A stretch of DNA of 64,000 bases from Serratia marcescens. GTDB lineage: Bacteria > Pseudomonadota > Gammaproteobacteria > Enterobacterales > Enterobacteriaceae. Numbering within the stretch: position 1 is the stretch's first letter; each line of letters starts with the position of its first letter. Positions 32,922 through 42,043 of this stretch are shown piece after piece. The notes under the pieces were generated by a model. It did not search any database and was not told where the DNA came from. It saw nothing but the letters and a program-made list of their open reading frames with translations. The stretch is from contig NZ_MJAO01000001.1 in the NCBI RefSeq assembly GCF_001902635.1, forward strand, positions 310,001 to 374,000, written 5' to 3'. Position numbers and translations under genes: made by a program.

Positions 32922-34688
32922 TTAATTAATTTGAGTTTTAGGGATATCGCCTTCGTCCGGCTCGGAGTTCACCGCACGCACCGCCTGCGCAGGCGCAGGC
33001 GCCTTTTGCGCATTCGCCAACGCCTGCAGCACCTGCTGCGTTGGGCCAAACGCATTGACGTTCCCGTTAACCAACAGCAGCAGTTTGCTGGTCATCGACA
33101 GCAGATTGGTGCGGTGGGTAATCAGGATCACCGTCTTATTGCGCTGCTTAAGAAACGTAATGGCCTGGTTCAGCGCCCGCTCACCGGCATCGTCCAGATT
33201 GGAGTTGGGTTCGTCCAGCACGATGAGCGACGGATCGCCATACAGCGCGCGGGCCAGACCGATGCGCTGTTTCTGCCCCCCGGAAAGCCCGGCGCCACCG
33301 CTGCCGATCACCGAATCGTAACCATTGGGGAAGCGCAGAATCAGCTCATGCACGCCGGCCAGCTTGGCGGCCTCTATCACCTTCTCCGAGTCCAGCTCGT
33401 TGAAGCGCGCGATGTTCTCTGCAATGCTGCCGGCGAACAGTTCAATATCCTGCGGCAGATAACCGATGTAAGGCCCCAGTTCGTCCTTGTTCCACTGGTA
33501 GATGTCGGCGTTGTCCAGCCGCACGATGCCTTCGCTGACTGGCCAGATGCCAACCAGCAGGCGCGCCAGGGTCGATTTGCCGGAAGCGCTTGGCCCAATA
33601 ATCCCCAACACGTCTCCCGGCTGAATGGCGAAACTGACATTGTGCAACACCGCGCTCCCCTTCGCGCCGGGCGGCGTGGCGGTCACCCCTTCAACGGAAA
33701 CCACCCCTTCCGGGCGCGGCAGCGACATACCGGTACCACGCGGAGGATGCTGCTCCAGCAACCGCACCAAGCGCTGATAAGCCAGCTTGGCGGAGCTCCA
33801 GCTTTTCCAAACGTTGATTACCTGCTCGATTGGCGCCAGCGTGCGCCCCATCAAGATGGAGCCGGCGATCATCATGCCCGGCGTGATGTGCCCATCGATC
33901 GCCAACCAGCCCCCCAGGCCCAAAACCAGCGACTGCAGCGACAGACGCACAAACTTGGTGATCGACGTGACCCGCGATGCCCGCTCGCTGGCAATGCGCT
34001 GGCTGTTCAGGAATCGCTGATGCAGACCGAACCAACGCCCTTTCAGATTAGGCAACATGCCCAGCGCTTCGATCACTTCGGCATTACGCAGATTGGTGCT
34101 GGCCAAACTGCCCGACATGATCGACAGCCGGCTGGCGTCCGCCAGTGGCTTCTTCGACACCACTTCGTTGATCACCGCCAGAGCGATCAACAACAAAGAC
34201 CCCACCAACGCGAACAACCCCAGCCAGGGGTTGAACAGGAAAATCACCAGCAGATAGATCGGGAACCAGGGTGCATCGAAGAAGGCGAACAGCGCACTGC
34301 CGGTCAAAAACTGACGCACGTTGGTCAGATCGCTCAGCATCTGGCCGGCGTCAGAGGAGCCGTTCTTTAAGTTCGCCTCGTAAGCCGCGGTGTAAATGCG
34401 CGTATTGAGGCGCATATCCAACTGACTGCCGATACGTATCACCACCATGCTGCGCACGTATTCCAGCAAGGCCATCATGCCGAACAACCCTAGCATGATC
34501 AGCGTCAACATTAACAACGTGATTTCGTTACGCGAAGGAAGCACCCGGTCGTAAACCTGGAGCATATAAATTGAAGGAACCAGCATTAACAGATTAATAA
34601 ACGCGGTGAATATACCAACGGTCCAGAAGACTTTACTCCGTGTCCGTATAACATCCGCAATTTCGTTGCGCGGTATAAATTGATTCAC
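32922..34688 (-). CDS. lipB: Type I secretion ABC transporter (PrtD/HlyB family)
   Basis: A 588-aa inner-membrane ABC half-transporter powering type I secretion. Six membrane helices (about 20-300) precede the ATPase with Walker A GPSASGKST, signature LSGGQKQRIGLARAL and Walker B LIVLDEPNSNLDD. There is no N-terminal C39-like peptidase domain, as in other RTX and metalloprotease exporters. The start appears to be GTG at 34688 with AAGGG upstream. It is separated from slaA by a 375-bp gap that contains a strong hairpin. Confidence 0.92.
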   Translation of the reverse strand: MNQFIPRNEIADVIRTRSKVFWTVGIFTAFINLLMLVPSIYMLQVYDRVLPSRNEITLLMLTLIMLGLFGMMALLEYVRSMVVIRIGSQLDMRLNTRIYTAAYEANLKNGSSDAGQMLSDLTNVRQFLTGSALFAFFDAPWFPIYLLVIFLFNPWLGLFALVGSLLLIALAVINEVVSKKPLADASRLSIMSGSLASTNLRNAEVIEALGMLPNLKGRWFGLHQRFLNSQRIASERASRVTSITKFVRLSLQSLVLGLGGWLAIDGHITPGMMIAGSILMGRTLAPIEQVINVWKSWSSAKLAYQRLVRLLEQHPPRGTGMSLPRPEGVVSVEGVTATPPGAKGSAVLHNVSFAIQPGDVLGIIGPSASGKSTLARLLVGIWPVSEGIVRLDNADIYQWNKDELGPYIGYLPQDIELFAGSIAENIARFNELDSEKVIEAAKLAGVHELILRFPNGYDSVIGSGGAGLSGGQKQRIGLARALYGDPSLIVLDEPNSNLDDAGERALNQAITFLKQRNKTVILITHRTNLLSMTSKLLLLVNGNVNAFGPTQQVLQALANAQKAPAPAQAVRAVNSEPDEGDIPKTQIN

Positions 34689-35063
34689 TTTCTGCCCTTA
34701 CATCATGTGTACTGTCAGTCCAATCCGCATTGACCCCTTCCCTAAAGAAATTCCTAAAAGGACTTTTCTCCGTGAAGGCTCACCCCAAAAAATGCCCGAG
34801 ACTGCAGATACTTCGGTTAACTATAGGTAGAGAAAGTGAAAACCGGCAAGGTGACTCATAAAAAAAAGCCGAACAAAAGGTCTTAAAAAGCATGATAAAA
34901 CAGAGTGATACGAAGAGATTAAAACGGAGGGTAGTGATAACGAAATGGAATAACTTAGAGAGGATGATGCCGCTCACAAATTTAAATAATGCGGGGGAAT
35001 CCCCCCGCATTATTTACCATAAAATAGTTTCACCGGAAACTATTGATTATTGCAGCTTTACCC
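34689..35063 (-). other. 375-bp gap between slaA and lipB
   Basis: No gene is seen in this stretch. It carries the hairpin at 34984-35015 and an AT- and purine-rich segment before lipB. A separate lipB promoter is plausible but no clear consensus was recognised. Confidence 0.5.
34984..35015 (-). terminator. Strong hairpin downstream of slaA
   Basis: A perfect 14-bp stem, AAATAATGCGGGGG / CCCCCGCATTATTT, with a four-base loop lies 48 bp after the slaA stop. The - strand 3' arm ends in ATTATTTAAATTT, a U-rich tail. It would stop most slaA transcripts before lipBCD, giving far more S-layer subunit than exporter. Confidence 0.88.
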
Positions 35064-37703
35064 TTAGGCGTAGTGCAGACTATCCACCAATTGCTGGTGG
35101 TTCTGGCCAGTCAGGTAAATTACGGTATCGTTGGCGTCCAGCGTGTGGTTATTGTTGTTATCAATAATCACATAAGAATCCGCGTTATTGCCGGAACCGC
35201 TGAACACGACCGAGGCCACCCCCACCTTCGCCGTCAGCGAGTTTGGATTGCTCAGACCCAAGATACCGCCCAGCAGGCCGACAACGCCAGTGGTCAGACC
35301 GCCAACCAACGAGCCCAACAGCGCATCCAGCGTATCCGCAGGACGGGTGCCGTAGTCCGCCACCGCAGTACCGGTATTGGACAGGGTCAACCCGGAAGCG
35401 GCATCGACGATCTTGTCTTTCGCCGTGCTGAAGTCGGTGATGGTAACCCCCGCCTGCGAAGTACTGGATTTCAGATCGTAGGTGTTAGCCCCGGCGCCGC
35501 CGGCCAACGTGGTGTTGCCCAGCACGTTGAAGCTGTCGGCCGTCGACGACCCTTCTACCGTCAGTTGGTAACCGTTCAGACCCAGCGCACTCAGCACCGG
35601 AGCCAGCAGCGCAGTGGTAACAGCACTCAACGGCAAGGCATTCAACAACTGAACGATAATACCGTCGCCGGTACCCGCATGGCTTGAATCCAGGTTCAAA
35701 CCGCCGGTACTGGTCGAAGCGTTAACATCGCGTACGTTGCTGAAACCGCTGCCCAGCGTCAGGTTCAACGCATGATCGCCTGTCACGTTGACGGTCTGAA
35801 CCTGCGCGTTGGATCCTGCCAGCGACAGGATGTTGTTAAACGAACCGGTACCGCCGGAAGCCACGTTAACCGTGGTCAACGCGGTGCCCGCCAGGCCGCT
35901 GCTGCTGCTGTTCAGCGTGATGGCACCGGCATTCACGTTGGCAGAACTCACCGCATCGAAGTTGATGTTGAAGTGATCGGTGGCGTTCTGGACGAAGGTG
36001 AAGTTCAGCGTACTGGCGGAGGTCGCATCCCCTTTCACTTCCAGCTGTGCGGCGTTGCCGCCGGCAGCGTTGATGACGTTGACGTTAGCCAGGCCGGAGA
36101 TCACAAACCCTTGCGCCCCCAGGTTGGTCGCCGCGGCCCCCTGAGTGACCGCACCGCCCGCGGTGCCTTCCACCGTGGCCGTGCCGTTGGTCAGGCCAAA
36201 GTCAAAGGTGTTGGTTGGCGTGGTCACGCTGCTGGTGGTTGGTGCACCAATCAGCGGCGTCGTCACCAATGTACCGACAGACTTGCCGATATAACCGGTC
36301 AGGTCGATCTGCTCGAAGTTCGAGAAGTTGTTGGCATTGCTGGTGATGGTGCTGGTGCGGATCCCCAGGGCGTTCTGGTTAGTCAGCACCGTCTTGGTGA
36401 TAAAGTTAGCGGAGATGGAGTCCGTGCCGGTACCGCCATCGGCCTTGATGGTGTTGGCGACAATGTTCGCGCCGCCAGGCGCCGCGTTCCCCGCCCAGTG
36501 CAGACTGTCATTACCCGCACCGAGGTTAAACTGCGCCGTGCCAACGGCAATATTTGCCGCCGACGTGACAACCACATTATCCGAGCCCGAACTGGCGTTC
36601 AGAATAACGTTGCCGTTGTTGACCGTTACAGCAACGCCTGGGTTGACGCCGTTGTCAGACAGGTTGACCGTCGCCGCGCTGCCGCCGTTGATGGTCAGGT
36701 TTGCCAGATGATCGGCAAACTTCAAGTTCACCACGCTGGCGACGTTGGCGTTCAGTTGCACGTCAGTCAGCACCGCCGTCTCTGCGTTGCTGATCTGATG
36801 AGAAATGCCCGAGTTGATGGAGCCGGTTGCGTTGCCGCCGGCGGCGGTGGCCGTCAGCGCCGCGGCTGTTTTGTAGACCAGGCTGGTGCCAATGTTGTAT
36901 TCAAAAGCATGCTGATTGGTCACGGTCGCGGTGTCAGTCGCCACGGAGCTACGCAAATCGTTGATAATAGCCTGAGTGATAACGGACTTGTCCGTTCCCA
37001 GCGCACGGTAGGTCGCCAAAACACCGGCGCTCGGATCGACGCCATAAACGCCTTTATAGACATATTGGATAAAAGCGTCACCGTTTAATTTCGTCCCCTT
37101 TTGCTGGAATTCAGAGGAATAGATGAGGCTCTTAACTAACGACTGGAATGTGTTTCCTGGTTGAAGCACATAATTTGTCCAATACCCGAGGCCGTTTGAG
37201 TCTGCAGCCCGGTAGGCCGCAGCAAGGTACACCGAGGCGACTTGTTCTTGTGCGCTGAGCGCCACGCTCCACTGGTTCCAAGCGGCGGAACCGTAGTTGT
37301 TAAAGAGCATGGCATCCAGATGGCCTTCCAGCGTAGACTGCGAAGAAAGTGTCGCGCCGTCAAAACCTTTGTAGTTGAGCAAACCGTCGATAGCGTTAAA
37401 AATGGCATCGTTGAGAGAGGTGGTATTCAGTATGGTTTGCAGCGCCGCATCCGCCGGTGAAGACCCGTAAGCTTGCGTATAAATTGCTTTTAAAATTTCC
37501 AACGGGGTTTTCGATGCGTATAAAGCCTGTCCTGCCGCAGATGTTATTAACCCGCCAATATAATCCTGAGCCGTTATTTGTCCGGTACGGATTTGCCCCG
37601 CAGCGCTATCGAATGATGTCGGACCAGTATAGGTATTTTGGCCGAGAACCGCATAAAGTATAGCAGCCACTTCTTTTTGGTAAAACAGTACTTGAGAAGC
37701 CAT
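35064..37703 (-). CDS. slaA: S-layer protein secreted by type I pathway
   Basis: An 879-aa secreted surface-layer protein. The composition is that of S-layers: rich in Ala, Thr, Asn, Gly, Ser and Val, no Cys visible, and no cleavable signal peptide. Residues about 60-255 are a DUF4214-like helical region (YLAAAYRAADSNGLGYW, FIQYVYKGVYGVDP), found in type I-secreted S-layer and RTX proteins. The rest is repetitive beta-rich sequence, with an RTX-like turn GGAGANTYD and a C-terminal export signal region ending VDSLHYA. The ATG at 37703 is preferred to one at 37709 because GAGGAT is better spaced. It is upstream of its exporter genes lipBCD, as described for S. marcescens. Confidence 0.9.
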   Translation of the reverse strand: MASQVLFYQKEVAAILYAVLGQNTYTGPTSFDSAAGQIRTGQITAQDYIGGLITSAAGQALYASKTPLEILKAIYTQAYGSSPADAALQTILNTTSLNDAIFNAIDGLLNYKGFDGATLSSQSTLEGHLDAMLFNNYGSAAWNQWSVALSAQEQVASVYLAAAYRAADSNGLGYWTNYVLQPGNTFQSLVKSLIYSSEFQQKGTKLNGDAFIQYVYKGVYGVDPSAGVLATYRALGTDKSVITQAIINDLRSSVATDTATVTNQHAFEYNIGTSLVYKTAAALTATAAGGNATGSINSGISHQISNAETAVLTDVQLNANVASVVNLKFADHLANLTINGGSAATVNLSDNGVNPGVAVTVNNGNVILNASSGSDNVVVTSAANIAVGTAQFNLGAGNDSLHWAGNAAPGGANIVANTIKADGGTGTDSISANFITKTVLTNQNALGIRTSTITSNANNFSNFEQIDLTGYIGKSVGTLVTTPLIGAPTTSSVTTPTNTFDFGLTNGTATVEGTAGGAVTQGAAATNLGAQGFVISGLANVNVINAAGGNAAQLEVKGDATSASTLNFTFVQNATDHFNINFDAVSSANVNAGAITLNSSSSGLAGTALTTVNVASGGTGSFNNILSLAGSNAQVQTVNVTGDHALNLTLGSGFSNVRDVNASTSTGGLNLDSSHAGTGDGIIVQLLNALPLSAVTTALLAPVLSALGLNGYQLTVEGSSTADSFNVLGNTTLAGGAGANTYDLKSSTSQAGVTITDFSTAKDKIVDAASGLTLSNTGTAVADYGTRPADTLDALLGSLVGGLTTGVVGLLGGILGLSNPNSLTAKVGVASVVFSGSGNNADSYVIIDNNNNHTLDANDTVIYLTGQNHQQLVDSLHYA

Positions 37704-38068
37704 AATCATATCCTCAAAAATTCAAAATTGAAAACTCAATCCTAAACGTACTCCAAAGAGACATTAACCACATAAATAGCAGGGATCACCCAGATGCGAT
37801 CACAAATCACGTAGCCAATGTCGAGGATAAGAACAGTTCAAAAGGTTAAGATTGTCAACGTCACAAAAGTTAATGTCATACACTTGCAATAACACAGAAC
37901 AAAACACCACAATTATTTGTTTTTAAATCAATAACTATCAAAATAATCATTAGTGAAGCGCCGGACGCCACTGCCGATGCTCTCGCCATATCACTTGACT
38001 AACATACTCAGATGACGCACGATTGTTGCCATGATCGGCATCTCTTAAAACGATAATAGCCAAATACG
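37704..38068. other. 365-bp AT-rich divergent region between slaA and the + strand glycosyltransferase
   Basis: No gene is seen. It must hold the strong slaA promoter: on the - strand a consensus TTGACA (37858-37853) is visible, but its -10 partner is not clear. The + strand gene at 38069 has no evident ribosome site or promoter here. Confidence 0.5.
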
Positions 38069-39127
38069 ATGATATATATTAATGCTCGTTTTTTGACGCA
38101 GGAAATAACTGGAGTTCAAAGATTTGCAGAAATGATTTCATTGGAACTATGTAAGAAATACGATGATATTATTTTTGTCTGTCCGAAAGGTGTATTAAGG
38201 AACGATGTCGCGCAAAAACTGCGTGTAAAACAGATAGGTTTATCGCATGGGCATCTATGGGAACAAGTAGAGCTTCCCGCCTATTTGATAAGAAAAGGCT
38301 CTCCACTGCTTATAAACTTGGGAAGCACAGGCCCTATCGCCTATAAAAATAAAGTCATCACTCATCACGATATCACCTACCTAAGATACCCTGAAAGCTA
38401 TTCCAGGGATTTTCTTTTATTTTACAAGCTCTTGGTGCCGATGATGATTAAAACATCCAAGCATCTTCTCACCGTGAGCGAATTCTCCAAGAGAGAAATA
38501 ACCAACGCCTATCAATACCCACAAGATAAAACGTCTGTGATCTATAATGCCGTGGAGGACAAGTTCCAGTCCAAACAGCAGGAGACGCCCAACGCTTACT
38601 TCCTTGCTGTTGCATCAAGAAACTTTCACAAGAATCATCGCGGAATGATTGACGCATTCCTGGCATTAAAAAGTAAGTCTTCGAGCAATCGGAATATCAA
38701 GTTGAAAATTATTGGTGACTCGTTCAAGGCATTATCTTATAAGAACCACAATGCCATCGAGGAAATGGAAGATATAGAATTTTTAGGGCGGGTAGATGAT
38801 GATGAGTTAATCAGGCTTTATCAAAACGCTTACGCTTTCATATTCCCATCATTTTATGAGGGCTTTGGTATTCCGCCACTGGAGGCGCAGGCATGCGGCT
38901 GCCCCGTACTGGCCTCGAATCAGGCGTCTATCCCCGAGATCTTGGGAGAGAGCGCCCTGTATTTCAACCCATTCAGTGGGAATGAAATGATTCACGCAAT
39001 GGAGGATATTCTGCGAGAGAATGAACTGCGGTTGCAGTTGATTAGGAAGGGGCATGAGAACATTAAGCGATTCTCATGGGAGCTATCGGCGGAAAAACTG
39101 ATTCAGATAGTAAGAGGTATTGGTTAA
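38069..39127 (+). CDS. Glycosyltransferase, GT4 family, orphan on + strand
   Basis: A 352-aa GT-B glycosyltransferase. MIYINARFLTQEITGVQRFA is typical of capsule and O-antigen mannosyl-type family 4 enzymes. 'AVASRNFHKNHRGMIDAFLA' begins the donor domain, and 'FIFPSFYEGFGIPPLEAQACG' is the EX7E motif. The gene is AT-rich, has a weak ribosome site and stands alone on the + strand, divergent from slaA and convergent with the capsule operon. It may belong functionally to capsule or O-antigen synthesis; S-layer glycosylation is only a speculation from position. Confidence 0.85.
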   Translation: MIYINARFLTQEITGVQRFAEMISLELCKKYDDIIFVCPKGVLRNDVAQKLRVKQIGLSHGHLWEQVELPAYLIRKGSPLLINLGSTGPIAYKNKVITHHDITYLRYPESYSRDFLLFYKLLVPMMIKTSKHLLTVSEFSKREITNAYQYPQDKTSVIYNAVEDKFQSKQQETPNAYFLAVASRNFHKNHRGMIDAFLALKSKSSSNRNIKLKIIGDSFKALSYKNHNAIEEMEDIEFLGRVDDDELIRLYQNAYAFIFPSFYEGFGIPPLEAQACGCPVLASNQASIPEILGESALYFNPFSGNEMIHAMEDILRENELRLQLIRKGHENIKRFSWELSAEKLIQIVRGIG

Positions 39128-39239
39128 TACAATAAAAACAATAATAAAAAAGAAATTTATAGTATAAACAGCACATATTGAACATTCAGAAAAAACGCAT
39201 ATTGCTGTCAAACCGGACAGACATCGCTAAATAATGCGT

Positions 39240-40742
39240 TTATTTCATCGAATATTGCAACCGGCTTGCCACAAAAGAAATATCCACGATCCACTGGCGC
39301 CCATCGCTGCTAGGCCTGGTTATGCTTAACATCGATTTGTTGAACGATATGATGGAATCATGCGCCAGTTTCGACTTCATCGGCGAAAGAGCCGTGTCAG
39401 ATATCATACCATTGCCATCCCGATCAACAGCAGCAAAGACCAGTTTCCGCTCAATCCCCGCCGGCGACATGATAGAAACGTCTATAAAGGCGCTTTCTCC
39501 AGAGTTAAACTTGATAACATCAACGCTATCCGTTTGTTCAAATGTGCCGGAGAGAGAGGCCGGATTTCTAATGTAGTTAACCGAACCATCAGAGTTAGCC
39601 TGGAATCGGCTGCAAAACACGGTCTTGGTTGTAGCCAGATTTTCACTCAGGCAAACGACACTCCCTACAATGTACAGCACCCCACCAGAAACCAAATCGA
39701 TAGTGTTTTTCGGATGCTTTTCAACCGTTATAATTCCATAAAAATTAGAACGCGGTAGTCCGTCGTGTTGAATAATCGGTGAGGAAGATAGCCCCCTGAA
39801 AACGTGAATTGACATCGGTGCATTATACACCAGGCAGTTTTTGCCGATTAAAACATGCGGTGAGTTATCATCCTTGGTCTGCTGTTGAAAGATGCACTCA
39901 CTCAACCCCGTGCCATGAAAAGACTCATTGCCTTTGTCTCTTTCATAAGAAATTCCCGTGCTGCACGACGCAGAAAAAGTACATTTATCCAGAACGTTAA
40001 ACTCACTGAATCCTTTACTGCTTTCGTTTATCATCCTAATGCCAATATGGCAGTTTGAGAATATACAGCGTTCAATAGAGAGGCCACACTGGTCAGCAAC
40101 AATAAGAACGCCATTATTATCCCCATCACCGGAGAAATGAATCCCGGAGATATTGGATGAACAGAGAATACCGGATCCGCCCTTAATTTTCATGAAGCTA
40201 TTGCTTGAAAACTTCAGGATTGTTCCTTTGTCAGCCCGACGTCCGCCACAACCGATAAGGTTTGGGCAGGAGAATGAAGCTTTTTTCTCAACAATACCTG
40301 AATGATAATAGACACCAGAACCATATGATATATCAATACCTTCTTGATCGGCGTAATTGATAAGATTTATATGATCGGCAGTATTATCATATTTCCCATC
40401 GGGAACCATGCCGGCAAACGAAGCGTCAATGGCGCCCGTTCTATCCATAACCCGTGACCACACGCCGTTCGCAGAAGGGTATGTGGTTATCATGTTAATT
40501 TTGATGTCGTTGCCTACCGAATGAACAAGCAAACCACCGCCAATGCGTCCTCCTTCATGATAAGACAATAGGCAAGCGATGGCACCGTTTTCTGCGGTGC
40601 CTGACTTTAGGCTGGCGACACTGTCGTATGAAGTAGCACCGCCCGGCCTGGCGACGTTATCCTCACTCCTCCCTGAAGCGGAAATCGGTAATGCAACCGC
40701 AGCAGGTAACGCAATGCTCAGCAACTTTCTACGAGATACCAT
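39240..40742 (-). CDS. Tat-exported right-handed beta-helix protein at the end of the capsule operon
   Basis: A 500-aa protein with a twin-arginine signal (MVSRRKLLSIALPAAVALPISASG) that should carry it folded to the periplasm. The region after about residue 35 (SVASLKSG..GAIACLLSYHEGG..GGGLLVHS) resembles the entry domain of phage tailspike-type depolymerases. The following Asn-, Gly- and Ser-rich turns (IKGGSGILCSSNISGIHFSG and similar) suggest a right-handed parallel beta-helix. E. coli colanic acid WcaM is also a Tat-exported beta-helix protein at the end of its operon, so an analogous role is likely: glycan lyase or hydrolase, or chain handling. Its ATG overlaps the wzy stop (TAATG). Catalytic residues are not identified. 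Confidence 0.75.
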   Translation of the reverse strand: MVSRRKLLSIALPAAVALPISASGRSEDNVARPGGATSYDSVASLKSGTAENGAIACLLSYHEGGRIGGGLLVHSVGNDIKINMITTYPSANGVWSRVMDRTGAIDASFAGMVPDGKYDNTADHINLINYADQEGIDISYGSGVYYHSGIVEKKASFSCPNLIGCGGRRADKGTILKFSSNSFMKIKGGSGILCSSNISGIHFSGDGDNNGVLIVADQCGLSIERCIFSNCHIGIRMINESSKGFSEFNVLDKCTFSASCSTGISYERDKGNESFHGTGLSECIFQQQTKDDNSPHVLIGKNCLVYNAPMSIHVFRGLSSSPIIQHDGLPRSNFYGIITVEKHPKNTIDLVSGGVLYIVGSVVCLSENLATTKTVFCSRFQANSDGSVNYIRNPASLSGTFEQTDSVDVIKFNSGESAFIDVSIMSPAGIERKLVFAAVDRDGNGMISDTALSPMKSKLAHDSIISFNKSMLSITRPSSDGRQWIVDISFVASRLQYSMK

Positions 40743-41926
40743 TAACTCCCCTCTTCACGATGACGATTGGCATAAGAAATCTGCCCCATGACCATACCTA
40801 TCAACATCCAGTAATATGGCCGCATGAAATTAGATTCGATAAATAATGCCAACATAGCAACTATCAATGAACAAACGATGATTGGCGCACTAGACTTATC
40901 ACGATTAGCTTCTGCAAGCAGTTTAAAATGCCATACTAACCACACAGCCAATGCCATCCACCCACATGTTGCCGCGATCTCAAAATAGATATTGATAGGC
41001 TCATTACCCAATGGAGATATATATTCTGGCATTCCAGAGAATTTAGGCAAATACGTCGTTAGAGTATATTCTTGGAAGGTCCCTATGCCAACCCCAAAGA
41101 ATGTATTAAAAGCAGTATCAAATGTTAACTGTGCGCGAGGCCACCTGTTCCCTGTTCGGTCCATCGCAGCATCAAATAAATTAGCGGAATTAGAAAGGTT
41201 CTGGAAAGTCACTGATATTAAGTCGTTATTACTTTCCGAATACCACGACATTCCAAGCCAAGCTACAGAGCACATTGCAACCATGACAATGATTTTTTTA
41301 AACTTACCTTTCCCATACAGAGAGAGCACTATCGCTGCAATAAGGAAAACGAAAAGCATATTGGCACTTTTGGTTGTATACAGCGCAACAAGCAAAAAGG
41401 CAACATCCATAGGAGATGTATATTTTTGTTGTGTGGCCCCCGCCCTGCCGCTCTTAAGATAAGCGCTAAAGACCAGAACAATATATGGCGTCAGAGAGAG
41501 CGCAAAATAAGATGGCTCATAATATAAGACCTGTGCTCGCCATTGAATACCGGTGAAGTAGAGAATTGCACCAATAATTATCTGTATTCTATAGGCATCT
41601 CTGACACCAAGAATGGCTTGTGATTCATCCGCAGCAACAAGGTTTTTATAAACAATCGAAACGGAAAGATAATTAAACATTATCCATAGCACATAACCCA
41701 GTGACTTACCCTGGAGCGGAGAATATAGAACCGAGGGCAAGCAAGCGACGGCAAATAGAATGACGTATATAAGCCATTTATCTATCGACCTTTTTTTATA
41801 TATAGTATAAACACCATAACAGAGCAAAGGAATAAGCGTCAGCCTTAGACCTGAGAACTGAATTACATCAACGCTAACAAGTAACGTTGCAATAATCGCC
41901 ATCAATCTTACTTTTCTTATCTTCAT
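40742..41926 (-). CDS. wzy: Wzy-type polysaccharide polymerase
   Basis: A 394-aa inner-membrane protein with about 11-12 hydrophobic segments and one large periplasmic loop (about residues 235-325), containing GNRWPRAQLTFDTAFNTFFG and 'GTFQEYTLTTYLPKF'. This topology and the O-antigen-polymerase/ligase-like pattern fit Wzy, which joins repeat units at the periplasmic face. Identification rests on topology and context (wza-wzb-wzc, wzx), since Wzy proteins share little sequence. The gene is AT-rich, with a poor ribosome site. Confidence 0.75.
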   Translation of the reverse strand: MKIRKVRLMAIIATLLVSVDVIQFSGLRLTLIPLLCYGVYTIYKKRSIDKWLIYVILFAVACLPSVLYSPLQGKSLGYVLWIMFNYLSVSIVYKNLVAADESQAILGVRDAYRIQIIIGAILYFTGIQWRAQVLYYEPSYFALSLTPYIVLVFSAYLKSGRAGATQQKYTSPMDVAFLLVALYTTKSANMLFVFLIAAIVLSLYGKGKFKKIIVMVAMCSVAWLGMSWYSESNNDLISVTFQNLSNSANLFDAAMDRTGNRWPRAQLTFDTAFNTFFGVGIGTFQEYTLTTYLPKFSGMPEYISPLGNEPINIYFEIAATCGWMALAVWLVWHFKLLAEANRDKSSAPIIVCSLIVAMLALFIESNFMRPYYWMLIGMVMGQISYANRHREEGS

Positions 41927-42043
41927 TTAAGATAAACCAATCAATCATTAGTCATTAAATTATACATAAACTTTACCATAGAACACTAAAATAGAGCAAT
42001 AAACAAGTTAAAATAAAGTTTTAATTCAGTCTTATCTTTTACT

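Noticed and set aside
32841-34370. A 509-codon + strand frame opposite lipB
   Set aside because: lipB is unambiguous on the other strand; the shadow is Gln-, His- and Arg-rich with no motifs.
35772-37088. A 438-codon + strand frame opposite slaA
   Set aside because: It is antisense to the repetitive slaA coding region and has no recognisable product; the open frame follows from slaA's base periodicity.
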